Assembly (NCBI GenBank): GCA_035772785.1
Contig: JAOCPU010000013.1
Span: 579,053 to 643,052, forward strand
DNA from: Phlebiopsis flavidoalba
Taxonomy: Eukaryota > Basidiomycota > Agaricomycetes > Polyporales > Phanerochaetaceae
DNA: 64,000 bases
Reading direction: 5' to 3'
How positions within the stretch are numbered: position 1 is the stretch's first letter; each line of letters begins with the position of its first letter. Under the pieces are notes generated by a model. The model was not told the origin of the DNA, made no database searches, and saw only the letters and a program-made list of their open reading frames with translations. The position numbers and the translations under genes are program-made. Positions 45,101 to 57,784 of the stretch are shown piece after piece.

Positions 45101-48100
45101 GCAATACCGTGAGGGTAACGTGAGTCGTATCACTTCTGTACGTTTCCGTTCATCAAAATTGACTTGTAGCAGTCCAACGGGCTTCAAATCCAACTTGAAG
45201 TCTTCTTGTACACAATGGCTTGGTCATAATGCCAGCCGGCCTTCGTGGTTATGAGAGCGATCAACCAGGGGGATCAGGAGGGCGATATAGGTACATGTGT
45301 CATGCTGGCTTGCCAGAGCTCCAAATACATCTTCGCACACATGATTATTATATGGGTAATGATCCAAATATCACGCAGACCCTCCTTATTGACAATGGAT
45401 AGAGCTTGCACTCAACCCAAGACGTTATTACGGGGAACGCATACATGACCACTGTCCTGAGGACCTTACAACGGCCCAGCAGCTGCAAAGACGCTCCAAG
45501 GAAACAGTTGTTATCGACGTAAGTACACCCGGATTCTATCGATAGGACATGGCATTGATCGTATCGCAGGGTCTCGACATCGTAGCTCATAGACTGTTTG
45601 GGCCATTGCCCCACGCAGCTACATATTTGTGCATATGGGACATTCACATTTCGCGTATCATGGCGCATTTTACCACGGCAGAGGCCAAGAAATTCTATCT
45701 GTCTTGCCGGCCCAGGCGTTTGGGCTTAACTTCGCGGATCCGTTGAATGCTCCTGCCATGGAACATGAGGTCCCCAGTACGACCCAGACGGTGAGTCCAT
45801 GGTGTACTTGACATCGTATCCAGCTAACACATCGATTAGTCACTTTTTTGAAGATCAAATTGGACGAGGTCACTGCTGTTTGGCATGCGGGTCAAGCAGC
45901 GGCGCTGAATTACGGCTACCAAATGGACTCCGGATGGACAGCAATGACCTCGCGGGCAAGCTTTATAGCAAAGTCACCAGCCTTCGTGCACCCCCAACGT
46001 GTCGGTCAAGCTTCTGATGTCTACGAATGTAAAAGGATCATCTGAATGGCACGAAGCTGGGATCATGTCATTCGACGGCCAACGTTGACATTTTACTCTG
46101 CACCTCGAAATTGGCGCGAAAAGGCTCAAGCCAAGCTAAATTCCTAGCTGCCCCCAGGACGGGCACACGTGTAGAGCCGCTTCTTTCTTTACTTGCCCGA
46201 TCAGTCTCTACCTGCCTGACATGCTGATTCCTGGTAAGAGCAAGCTTCTCGACTCGACCTTCACAACCTGCTGACTTTTGCAAGGCCGAGGTAGTACTGG
46301 ATACTGATTTGTATCTACCGCAAAGCTAAGATATAGCCAACTTCCGCTCCTTCTCACTCGTCGAGGAATCGCCTTCGAAAGGCTACGGATCCTGCCCACC
46401 TAGTCACTATCTTTCGCCTCGTCGATAGGAGGATGGGACGGGTCCACTGTGATACAAGTCGGACTCTGAGGGTGAAGTGTTATGGCTACGAAGCTGATCG
46501 TGATGCCCGCCTCATGCGTAAGTGTGGAATAATTTTCGCGTTGAACGCAGTATGAAGGTCCCTTGATAGCGGAAGTTCCCCTCATCTAAGGCTTCCTCTT
46601 AGATTTAGAAAATCGTCCTCACGACCACCTCCAGTTCCTCTCGCTCAGAGGTACGAAAAACGATAGTTAAATGGTCATAGTGGCGATGAGGCATACAAGA
46701 CGCATGTGGAATCTACGGAGGCATACAGCTCAGAAAGTGAGATGAGGTATGGTTGACTTCAAACCTGCTTGGTTGATTTGTCATTGACTGACTTTGCCCA
46801 TGACGACCTAGGCGAAAAGCCGCATTGGGGCGTGGTACGCATGCGCGCATTATCGAACGGCTATCAGCCGGTACCGGAGTCTTGTCATCTGGGCGCGCCC
46901 CGCGTATTGGCACAAAACCATTTTAGCCTCGTCAAGGTGCATTTCTACTCTAGTCTCCGATGTTCTGACCAGTGGGGACTCAAGGTGGTATCATTTGTAG
47001 GAGCCGAACACCCCACCGTCCAGGACACTTTGAATGCAAAAGGCTTTCTCGCAGATGGATTTGGCAGAGGAAGAAAGCCGATGCAGATCCGCTAGAGAAA
47101 TTTAATCGTTGACTTACGATGGACACTCTCGTGCATCGTCGGTGGAATCGCGTTCACGAACATGACAAGCCCACTTGTATCCAGATCACCCCGCTGCTCC
47201 TCTGGTTCGTTGCGAAGACTTTCCTATATGATATCAAGGGTGCAACGTGGATGGATTTTGTGCCCGTTCGGTGTCCTAGACCTCCTGTCTAACCAACTGT
47301 AAAGGGGTGGCAGCATGCTGATTCCCTAGAACCTGTTACTATGCTTGAATCATTGGACAACACATACCGCTCCGGTCCCGACAAGAAGGGCTGCCATCGG
47401 GACAAATGCCGTGCTCCAGATGAGGTAGAGACTTTCGACCTCTCCTCGAGGGACAGAGTCAGCTTCAATACAGGCCGGTCCCACCAACAATTGAGGCCGG
47501 GCGCACCAGAAACACACCCCTACATGCCCATCTCGTCACAACCGCGGTGGTTTTTTAAATGATCTTCATTTGAAAGCATTTCCTAATGTCAACGGAGCAG
47601 CGGACCGTTCTACTAACCCCGTGGAAATCAATGTCTGCCGTGACTGTCGGGAAGCTCGCCTGCGTGGTTATAGCGTCATCGGTGCCCTATATTTACCTTT
47701 GCACCTTCTTGCTGTGCCGAGTAGCATATTTTTCTACGCACAGCAATGAAGCTACACTCTTTCCATGGTTGAGTATCTACATCCCGAGCACGACTTCCGC
47801 TCCGAGAACACTGAGTACCCCACATCATGCAGCCTCCCATGCGTTTCGTGAAGGTTCTGCGGAGCTAATACTCAGCACAACAAGTATTCGGACTCGTACA
47901 TCGCCGGATTAATTTTACACAGGCCATCCAACTTGTTTGTGACCGCCCATCCTTGACCCACTATCGACGACAACCAGCCATCTTATCTAGTGCAGAGGAG
48001 ACGGTTTACCTCACGCGATTTACGTACCGACTCGGCCTTCATATCTCTTTGTGGTACTTGCGACGGTCTTTCGTGAATCTCTGTCTGCCTTCGGAAACTG

Positions 48101-51100
48101 CCAGTCTTCTCCAGGATGCTTACAGCTGGTTCTCGTCGGCCTGCCTGACGAGGTGTTGCGAGCCAAGATTTGACTAGCTATTGGGGAATCACCGCACAGA
48201 ATTGTACTTGCTCCAGCTTGGCGTCGAATGGTTAGATGCCATCGCCCTTCCGTTCATTCCCCCCTGGGCGTTTCTGGTTGACTTTGATAGGACGGGCGGC
48301 CGTCACAAGATAGCGAAACCACGCGTCACAATCCGTTTATTTTTCACGCTCAGACTCCATCGCCTTCACACCGTTTACACCCTGCGAAGCGGCGACCACG
48401 GTGAGGTTATCGTAGCGCCTATCCATCCTCAATGTTCGGCGACACGAAATGGCAGAGTGGCCATGAAACCCCCACCTTACTTACTGGACTAGGCCGAAGA
48501 GTCTATATCATTTCCCTCCCCTAGGAGACCAAGAAACAAGGTCTGGGCATGCGCCATATCACGCAATAATATCCACTGTGCAACATTTCTTTCGGCTTCT
48601 ACCCTCTCTCATCGACTTTTCTTTCTCACATGTAGGCATGTTATGAGACCTTACGGACTTTTTTACAAAGGTTTTCAAGCCCACCGGGTCGCAGTCTCAA
48701 GCCCACGCAGACACTGACCGATTCCCGGGCCCCGGTCCTGTTAGCGTCGACATTCGTACTTGTACCAACAAATACACGTTCAAAAAAGTTAGATTCAACG
48801 CCAGACCTGGGTCATAAGAGAGTATAAAGCTGTCGGCGTCGACTTCGTCTCTACAGCCCTCAGGTGAAACCATTGACTGGACAAAGAGACGGCCGTCGAT
48901 GTGTCCATGAACCATGTCTTTAACGTTCAGGAGGAGGCTCGATTGCAAGGCTGTGCGTTGCGCGGATCTGTCAGAGACCCGACGAGTATGCTGTTTGGCT
49001 GCACTTATCTTCTCTGCTACGGGAAACTTCACGTCTTGGCCCGATAACCAACCAAGACGTTGGACCCTCTATTCGGGTCGCCCTTGGCTTACATATCTTC
49101 ATCTCAACGTCCCAACCACGACAGTGCCATTCGGCTTTAAACCGTTTTTGCTCTCAGGAGTGGGAGAGAAGATTATTTGCCTGGCATAGAGAAGACTGTT
49201 CAAGCTCTGCTTTCTGAGCTACGGACAGAAAAAGGAGACAGTTCCCCAAATCCGACGGCGTCTTCTAAGTCCCGTCCACCCCCGAGTTCTTCCTGGCTAC
49301 CACGTAATGTCGAAATTCTCGTTGGATCTTTTCCGTGTCTCTCTGCAGGTCATGCGCGGAACCTGGGTCGCTTGGGAAGTTGGTAACATTCTCACGTACA
49401 TGACCAGACCCGCCATCCATCTCCGTGAAGCAAAGCGCCGCAACTTCGGGACCCAGATTGGCTCGCAAGTGAGGCCCTTTATCATTTCTTCGAAAGACCA
49501 AGCCTTTCGATCCCATGCCAAACGTCCGTGTCAAAATCCCTCTCCCCACATTCAGCTCCACTGCCAGTCTTTTCGATGGAATTCGTCTCGACGGCCTCTT
49601 GCTAATCGAATCCTTTGCAACTACCGTGTCAAGCCGTCCCATTGGGATACACTACTCAGTGTTCAGCAAAAGTTCGGCAAGACTTCAGCTTGATTTGGTG
49701 ACACTCAATAGAGGACAGTAGACCCAAGAACGAGGTGGGACGTGGCCAAAACACAAAGACAAACGGCTGTCCGAAGATTCCCGGAGGTACCGAGTTCAAG
49801 CGAAGATGAAAGGATTCTCCGTTTGCGCTAATAGAAGGTATCTCCGCCGCGTTACTACTGGAGTGCAATCATATTGGTGGTACCGTGGTGCTAGGAAGTG
49901 AAGGCTTCGGTGGTCATCTCGTGAGCTGTCCGACCTTGCCTTATCCCTTGCACCCACGCTCGATGATCCATCTAGTCCGCTACAATCCTTCGACAGAAAG
50001 TCGCCGCTCTGGGCCTCCCGTTTGTCATCATTGACATAACGGCCGACACAAAGTGGTTCTCAGGAGAAGGCACAGTCAACTTGCCAATGTGGCTCCATCA
50101 GTAAGATTTCACGCAGTCATGCAACCTAGTTCCATAAATAGGTCAGGGGGGGTTGGGAGATTTTGTGGATCATCTTCAGGTAAGCCGATAGTACGCAATG
50201 TTGCAGAAATCTGATAATATTACCATTAGCCGAGATATCTATCCGTAGGGAACAGAGGGCGCAAGATTTAGCTGAATTCAAGGAGAAGACTAAGGCTTTG
50301 TTGGCGTAGTCTCGACCTTGCAGCGAGTAGCTCAAAGTCGGTCGAATCGCTTACATGGCTTGACACAAGTACATCATCAACATCGTTACGAAGAACGTGG
50401 GGGCGTGGCTTTCCCCATTGACAATGGAAGACGATCTCCAGATGACCCGCATAGACAAGTCGACTGAACGCCCTGTTCGAGCGTTCCTGTTCTCAATCAA
50501 TCTATCACTTTTGGGACACACAAGGGAGAGAGCGGTCAGGCTTCCATGGAGGTGTTTTCTTTCCAGTTTGTCTCCAGGTTGGTTCAAGCAATGATTTCTA
50601 CAGAACGTAATGACTCTATCTTTGTCAGGGTTCAAACAATCGGAGCCGCTCGACTTCTTAGGCGACCGACACGCAACCCGGAACAGACTCGTTTATCCCA
50701 AAATGAAAGCTCACTCAAAGCTGAGCCGTAGCTCGACTTTGCGTCAGCTACACAATTCGTGCCGATGTGGATGGCTTCGTTCTCGACCTAGATTCCAATA
50801 TCCCCGACTACGTCTCCTCCTTGATAGAAGTGTATCGCCAGGCGCAAAGATCGAGTCGATCTCACTCGTCTCGCTGGTGCTTCGGCTCGTGGACGCAAAG
50901 GGAAGATATCCCCTCAGGAACCTCTCCGCGCTACGAATCAAGACTACACAAATTTGTTGACATCCAATATCTTCCTTTCGCTTACTTTCAAGAGTGGCAG
51001 GGTTCGTATGTTCAGCCAGTCATTTGCTCTTGCTAGCCGTCCACGGATCATCACCACGCCGTCGCAAGAACCGTTTGACGCACAACTCGGAGAACTTGGC

Positions 51101-53887
51101 TCGGAGATCTTCAATCTGCCAGAAGTCTCAGTCTGGGGAGAGTATCGCGCTACACGCCGGCCCTGCTCAAGGTCAACGGGGGCGGCGTAGACACTCTGAG
51201 CCTTCCACTCTGGTCTTCAAAAGCACGGTACATTCTAGCCAGAACACTCTTCGACCGACACTGCTCCCACTTCCTTCACCGAAATAATCGACCGTATGTT
51301 GAAGCGCGGATGAAGAAAGCCTAGTCTACGGGACACCCGAAAGGCTGTTTGACGCTTCGGCGTCCCCGGCTGTGTCGTTGGCCACCCTACCGCCGAAGTC
51401 ACTAGACGATGTCCCCGACACTAGTGACGTTATCTCTCGAGCATAGCAAATCAGCTTGAGTTTTACGCATCGACAAATCTAGGTTTGGAAACTTACGTGC
51501 CAGCCTGATGTGAGTGAACGTATTATTGCAGTGGGTCCATTGGGATAGCGGCGGTTTCTTGGTCAACATCTCTGCCTGGCTTACCGGGGCACACCGGTGC
51601 GTTCGTTCATGCCCGGCACTGTTTGGTGGATTATCCGTTGGGCTGAAGCACGGATTTCTGAGCGAAGAATGTGTCAGCATTCACGCTCGTGATCTTGCAT
51701 TTACCGTCGACTTTGCCGAAATCGCGAGCGAGCAACCGTCAGCTCTGTTTCTGTCTGTCTGTGACACCGATTATTCTCTGGTGGCGTAACGTTTCTCTCC
51801 GGCTACAGGACGTTCTGTGTTTCAAGGCTGTATGGCTCGACCGAATCCCCGTTCCTGAACGTGACCACCCAACCCTCAACCCCAGCTGTCGCGATCTCAA
51901 GGTCATACAAGCCATCTTACGGCAATGTCCTCTCCGGAACAACATGGGGCCCCAGAAGCAGGAACTGGCCACTGTTGTTATACGCGCTTGCGGAAAGTCT
52001 CTCTCGATGTTGATCTTGGACAATCCATATCCTCGATTCAGCTCGATGTGCTCAATACGGTGCTGCGAACTCGGGTTTACAGACCTGGATTCAGAGCTGT
52101 CTTTATCAGTGGAAGAATTGCGTGCCGCCGCATCCGGAAACTTGTCAGGACGCATTGCGGTCCCCGACTTTTTGTTCGAAACGAGACGTAAAAAAGGATC
52201 GCACGCTGCTCGGGTCCACGAAAAGCAAGATGCTTGATCTACGCATGACAAGTGGTCCACTCGATATTACTCTCGAATCAGAATATCAGAAACTGCTTAC
52301 TGTACCGGTCGGGTTGTCCTTTCGTACCACGATCAAATATTGTAATTGACAGATTTTATTTTTTTTTAGGGCCGAACCTCTTGTGATCCACATCTACGAT
52401 GACTGGTCCATGTTTGGCCGGGAACGTCATGCCTGAAGACAAAAGGCTCCGGCTCACGTTCACCGTGAATTAGGGTACAGCTGTCACCGCCGTCATGAAC
52501 GTCGGAACAATTCCTAAGCTCGTGTCGTACGCCAACAAGTTTACGGCTGACACCACCCTCGATGCTCAGAAGGAAAGGAGCTAGTCGTGAATCCCTTGCA
52601 TTTCGACGATCCAATCCCTCCAAGCCGGAGAACCCTCTGTCAGAGGTGGCAAATGCAATGCTACACTCCGCTCGAACTCGGTTGGCAGCAAAGCGGAGCC
52701 TGGTTTCGCTTGTGTCATTGGACAACGTCTCAGTCTTAAGCTCGACACACTCAAACTGGTCATCTTCCCGCGAAATATGGCGGGACCCCGAGCTAGCGCA
52801 GCAGTTCACAGGCTCCAATATCCATGCACAACTCGATCGAATAGTCGAGTCCGATGCACGCCCCCCCCATCCGCGACCTCCAGCTCTCCTTCTCTTCCAT
52901 TTCAATCTCGAAGCTCGTCCATCTCAATCTCAGTCTTGTTTTGCGAAAGAACAAGGTCTTGACACTGTAGATGATTCCGTCCGCTGGCTTTCCCATGCTG
53001 ACAAAGGATGCCTCCGAAGCCACTATATTCACACTCCCCTCTATGGATATGAGGATGTACACTGAGGAGTATCTCGATGAAGGAAGCCGGATGTTGCCAT
53101 ACGACTTCAGCAGCAAGTTCTCGGAAAAGAAGGGTATGAAAGAAGAGGACAATCTACATCACGCTCAATATGTCCCTATATATTCATGGCTCACGATCCT
53201 CCGCAAGGATCGTTTGCAAGAGAGATGGGAACAAGTGCAGGCTTCGGCCGATGTCCCGCCCGCCCACAATAGGTTTGGTGCAGCCTACAGGGTTAAGGAG
53301 AACCAAGGCACACCAGAGCCTCTGCACATTGTCACTGGCCGGGAATTTGTCAGTGCCTGATCCCTCCACCGCCGATGATTCTGTCTCAGGCCACCAAACG
53401 CAACGCACTCCCACACACCAAATCGATGCCTGCGAGGTATTCCACCCTGTCCCCGACCAACTCCGACCTGATCATCGCGTCCCCTGCTACCACTATCCTC
53501 TACAGTCGTCCCCAGGCGGTGATTCGAGCGGTGGTAGAAATAGCGCCTGGCCGGCCACCGCTCCCGTCGAAGAAGGTAGCTCGCGGGCACCATCACCGGG
53601 GCTTCCAGCAAGCAAGAAGACATTGGGCATTGTCTATAAGCCGCGCGTAACCGGAGAATCGAGCGCCTTAGCGATGCGGGCAGTTGGGCGAAGCGACGCC
53701 GGATGTTATGCACCCGTTCTTCATGAAGACGTCTGGGTTCAGTCTGGAAGATTCCTTGCCTCAATATGTTCACGAGTACGCCACGATGCCTACGGAGGAA
53801 ATCATGAAGGCTCTGTTGAAGTTGTACAGTAAACAACTTCGCGTAGATACAGCCTCGGGATGGACACCAGTAACGGGACAAGAGTAG
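42152..53887 (+). CDS. CSF1: Csf1 / BLTP1-type bridge-like lipid transfer protein
   Basis: The largest gene of the window, about 11.7 kb. An ATG at 42152 is followed, after a shift, by an N-terminal membrane anchor, SIVIGITLYLFYWNRFIGYI, and LTRTLGVLLCWNQGNDSIWW (about 42180-42308). After an intron comes GRILVKDIVYHSSNQTIRAV with KGQISWRYL (about 42392-42478), the highly conserved start of the lipid-conducting groove. Many exons continue in changing frames, e.g. ILKKLMAGLKRQLPNLDPKD (about 42927-42986), WNDPRQWTFAISLHTSPIFY (about 44305-44380) and VFIHMGHSHFAYHG-like words near 45640. The C-terminus is distinctive: GMKEEDNLHHAQYVPIYSWL (about 53137-53195), HPFFMKTSGFSLEDSLPQYV (about 53709-53770), EIMKALLKLYSKQLRVDTAS and SGWTPVTGQE-stop (53887). 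Csf1 lies at ER contact sites and moves phospholipids, needed for cold growth and GPI-anchor synthesis in yeast. Full family length appears present. Confidence 0.88.
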
Positions 53888-54028
53888 ACCACATACCGAT
53901 AGATATTATGCGCTTAATGCAAGGACCTGTCTTACATTGACCCTCATTGCTAAGCCCCTAGACGACGACAAAGCGGATAGAAGCGGGCAGGGCGTGATAT
54001 CGAGAAGTGTATTTCGGGGTCCTACAAC

Positions 54029-55155
54029 CTACTTTGCAATCCCCGATCCTACGTTGAAGACACTGAGAAGAGCGAAACAGGTTGTATAACAATCCGAACC
54101 GACGGGATACGCGACCAGAAGTCTTTGTTCGGACATACGGGAGGACTGCGACGAAGATGCTTGAAGCTGACCATGTGCACCACAAAACAGACATGGCTGA
54201 TAGCACATAGCCCAACATGCCACTTTGATAAACTGTCAGTCAGCATAGTCCAGAGGGTAAATCGCGAACACCCACTCTAATGTCACCATCACGCTGAGCG
54301 CACCAACACCAACCATCCACGAGAAGAAGGCAGTATCCAAGGACGGAAAAACGACGCGGTACGCGTCAATGCCGCTGTCCGACATCAAGTTAAGGAGGAC
54401 GTATATCGACCCCGTGAGCCTAGGAGAGACCCATTCCGTAGATATATCCGAACTGTGGCTTTCCAGACTACGAAATGGCGCCATATCAGAATGATGGGCG
54501 CAATTCAATATGTTCACGACGTACGAAGAGCAGAAAAATGCCGAAGCATATGATGAATAGAAAGAGGGCCAGCCAGGTCCGCATCGTCCATGATGCGCTC
54601 ATCCACGCGGCCAAGAGGATGCAGTACGGTTAACGACTTTACACGTATATGTGAGAAGTTGATTCCAAGTTCTGTCATATTTCAGAAAATGTGATATAGA
54701 AGTTGTAAATCACGTACCTTCCAGGAGCGGAGGTTCGCCCTCAAAAACCCACCAGTTCCGAAGGCCGTCCACCATCCCCCCGACTGTATGCTGCCACCGT
54801 AGCCTGGGGGTACGCCCCCTTGACTTTGCATAGACCCCTGTACTTGTACTCCGGGGTTTCCGTCCAAGCTTGATCGAGAACCAGGATAGAACGTGCTGTC
54901 ACCTACGGGGCTCGGCTGGCGCGTAGAACTGATCCAGAGGCACCCCCGGCTGCGCCATGCCTGCTTGGCCGTAGTATTGATTTTGTGATGGACCCTGCGG
55001 CATAGGCAGCATTCCCCTCTTGCCACATATTACTTTAAGAGACTTAGGATGAGACGAGTAGTTATAGAAAGGGAGTCGAGGTTGCAAGTGCCCCTCTGCG
55101 TGCGCGAAAACCGCGTTCAGGCTACGTCGGGGTCGATGGTGGGTGCGAAGTTCAT
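54029..55155 (-). CDS. YIP1: Yip1 family Golgi/ER membrane protein
   Basis: Likely start ATG 55155 ([12 protein letters not shown]), then [17 protein letters not shown] before an intron (about 55030). The Gln/Gly/Pro-rich cytosolic N-terminus follows: [20 protein letters not shown] (about 55000-54940), [40 protein letters not shown] (about 54737-54722) at a gtacgt donor, and, after the intron, [20 protein letters not shown] (from about 54668), the Yip1 signature, then [15 protein letters not shown]. Five membrane spans follow in part: [31 protein letters not shown], an intron with gtgggt donor, [48 protein letters not shown] (54029). Yip1 binds Rab GTPases (Ypt1) with Yif1 and is needed for COPII vesicle budding and fusion. 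Shifts near 54735 and 54900. Confidence 0.88.
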
Positions 55156-55221
55156 AGACGCCAGACGGTTCCAAGCGGGCGGCAATTTGTGATCGAAGCC
55201 TGCCTCTTTCATTCGGCCACC

Positions 55222-56265
55222 ATGGTTAGTCTCGCTTTTTACTCGGTATGTCTGGAGCTTTTGACGTTGAAAAACATGCGCTTTTTTCTGTCTGGAACAG
55301 CCGCAGAACGAGTACATTGAGGAGCACATCAAAACGGCCATGGTCGCCGGTTAGATTACTACGAGCGGAAGTGAGTCGTAACCCACTTTCTGCATAGGCA
55401 TCTGCTAAAACTCTGCAGGCGCCAAGCGCGAGGCCCGTGAAGCGCATCGCTCTTCTGCACAATGCACAAAAGGCCTTTGGTTTGAAGGCGAAGATCCTTC
55501 ATGCTAAGCGCCATGCCGAGAAGGTGCAGATGAAGAAGACCCTCAAGGCGCCACGACGAGCGAAACGTCAAGCAGAAGGACTCTGCGTCTGTGCCAGACG
55601 GCGCTCTCCCCACCATCTTTCTGGACCGGAGAGGGCCAGAAGAAGGACGCCAAAGCTCTCTCCACCGCTATTAAGGAGAAGCGGAAAGACAAGGCTGCGA
55701 AAGTAATATGCGGCTGCCGTTGATTGCCTAAAGTCAGAGGCATTGCGGAGGACGAGATGTTCAAGGTCATGCGGACGGGAAAAGCAAGAAGAAGGCTTGG
55801 AAGCGGATGGTCACACAAAAGCGACGTTTTGTTGGTGAGGGGTTCACGCGGAAGCCACGGTCAAGATGGAACGATTCGTGCGGCCCATGGCTCTCCGCTA
55901 CAAGAAGGCGAATGTCACACATCGTGAGTTTGCCATCCCCTCTCCGGGGCGCATTTACAAACTTTCATCACTCTAGCCGACCTGAAAGCTACTTTCCAAC
56001 TTCAAAATTATTGGTGTCAAGAAGAACCCACAGTCACCAATGTACACTCAGCTGGGTGTCTTGACGAAGGGTACCGTTGTCGAGGTCAACGTCTCTGAGT
56101 TGGGTATGGTCACTGCGCGGTGGAAAAGTCGTCTTTGGAAAGTATGCACAGATAACGAACAACCCCGAAAACGATGGATGCATCAATGCCGTTTTGCGTG
56201 AGTATTTAGTTCGGGTCCCTTGAGCGCGGAATATGTTTGCTCACATTATGACCAAGTGGTTTTAA
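55222..56265 (+). CDS. NSA2: Ribosome biogenesis protein NSA2 (S8e family)
   Basis: The start codon ATG (55222-55224) forms an exon by itself: a 76-base intron (gttagt...aacag, 55225-55300) follows at once, and exon 2 opens [11 protein letters not shown], giving the universal NSA2 start MPQNEYIE. Next come [20 protein letters not shown] with VQMKKTLKA (about 55467-55553), [16 protein letters not shown] (about 55570-55617), [20 protein letters not shown] across a shift (about 55722-55782), [20 protein letters not shown] (about 55798-55857), an intron near 55925-55977, then [20 protein letters not shown] and [16 protein letters not shown] (about 56008-56115), [21 protein letters not shown] last intron precedes the final L-V-stop, where one extra T (ggtttt) displaces the stop. 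NSA2 is needed for 27S pre-rRNA processing in the 60S precursor. Length fits, about 260 residues. Confidence 0.92.
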
Positions 56266-56516
56266 TATATCCATCACATCCTTCTACTCTTGCACTTTCT
56301 CATGCTGTATCCTAGTAATATTTGTACTCGCATAGCCTTATTTCTCGTGATTATCATCGCATACTATATTGCATCGCACCTCAGAGACCGATACGCTTAG
56401 GGGGCGCGTAAAGCGCCGTACCTGTGTCTTCTCGCCATACCACGATCACGAGTCGGGGATTTGCCTTGGCCACATCGCCCATCCTCATACAAACCCACGA
56501 GAATCTCATTGCAAAC

Positions 56517-57274
56517 ATGTCTGCCCTCTCCCCCGCGCCCTCTGGGCTCCGGGACACCTCCCGTGAACCGACATGCCGCCACACCGGTTGAACGACAGAA
56601 GGGCCACAGCTAGAGAAGCTGCTTAAAGACCCAGCCAAGCCAGCATATGTTCCGCCTCCGCCTAGAAAGGAGGAAGACGATCAGGCCGGCCTAGGGAGAT
56701 GATGAAGAACGTACATGGATCGAGCGCGGGTGTTGCGGGGTCAGGAGAGTTCCACCGGTGTCCAAGCGCGAGCAGGGACGGCGAGAATACGAGCGGCAAT
56801 ACAAAGTTGATGGACGAGGAGACACAGAAGGTGCGTGGTTCCCTTATTTGAACTGTTCAGCGTCGTATCTCATGCAATCCCGCTCATCAGGAGACCGGCA
56901 ACAGGCAGAGTTCGACTCGACCGCAATACTAAGACGGGAGTGGGAAGAACAAGCAGAGGCGAAGACAGCGAAGAACAGGGCGAAGCGGCAGAAGAAGAAG
57001 GGCCGTGGCAAGGGAAAGACGACGACAAGCCTTCTCGTACGGACTCATCTGGGTGCAGGCCACGTCGACAGCACCGTGAAGAAACGCAGATTGGCAATGG
57101 ACAAGTAGCTCGTCTTCAAGCGACCGGGGTGAGGAGAGTGACGAGACGATGATGAGCACGAGGACGTGGGCCCCGTGCCCCAGTACATCTCACGATGAAG
57201 ATAGTGCGCCTGCAGTTGACGCTGCTATACCTGTTGTGCACGAGCAGCGCATCACTATTCACGAAGAAGACTAG
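56517..57274 (+). CDS. PRKRIP1-like DUF1168 protein
   Basis: Start ATG 56517 (MSALSPAPSGLRDTSREPT). After a shift the conserved core appears: LEKLLKDPAKPAYVPPPPRK (about 56610-56670), PREMMKNVHGSSAGVAGSGE (about 56690-56752), REGRREYERLR-type words near 56780, an intron near 56830-56900, then WEEQAEAKTAKNRAKRQKKK with GRGKGK (about 56944-57020). The tail SSSSDRGEESDETMMST... ends VVHEQRITIHEED-stop (57272-57274). The order LLKDP...PPPP...REMMKNV...KTAKNRAKRQKKK is diagnostic of DUF1168/PRKRIP1. In humans the protein binds double-stranded RNA and is a late spliceosome component. The fungal role is not established here. It follows NSA2 on the same strand after about 250 bases. Confidence 0.82.
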
Positions 57275-57784
57275 CATCTAATGTATTGCATGTTCAGATC
57301 CATGCTTTGAGGATGCTACATAGTTCTGTCGCCCGCCACTTGGTACCTGTAATACCGGACATATCAAATATAAAAATGCCATCCACCACCCAGGGTCTGA
57401 ACCAGCTTCGGAGTTGTACCAGCACCGGGCCCTCCACACAATGGGTCGTCATTGAAGTTCGAGTCCTCACACAAAATGTTGTTCTTGAGCTTCTGGGAGA
57501 CGAGTCGTGATGATGCTGACCTCGAGTATTTCTTGGGATTTTGGGGGTTTATTTTTGCTGCAGACTTGACGTGTGAACTCGACAATTATGCGGTATTTTT
57601 CACAACTCTCACCGTGAGACGTCCGATCTCGTAGCCGCCTCCGGCTGACGCCACAAAGGGTCCGGAGGGGCGGGATGATGCGCCTGATGCGCCGCCCTCA
57701 GATCAAGCTTCCGTAGTAAATTTCGGCGCCCTTCTTTCTTCTGCCCTTCTCTCGTTCCGCCTTCGCGAACCCAAAACTTAAAAT
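57275..57784. other. Intergenic region, no gene recognised
   Basis: About 510 bases between the PRKRIP1-like gene and RMT2. Both frames and composition look non-coding. The part at 57440-57600 is T-rich, and a C/T-rich leader (ccttctttcttctgcccttct, near 57729) precedes the RMT2 start. It presumably holds the terminator of one gene and promoter of the next. Confidence 0.4.
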
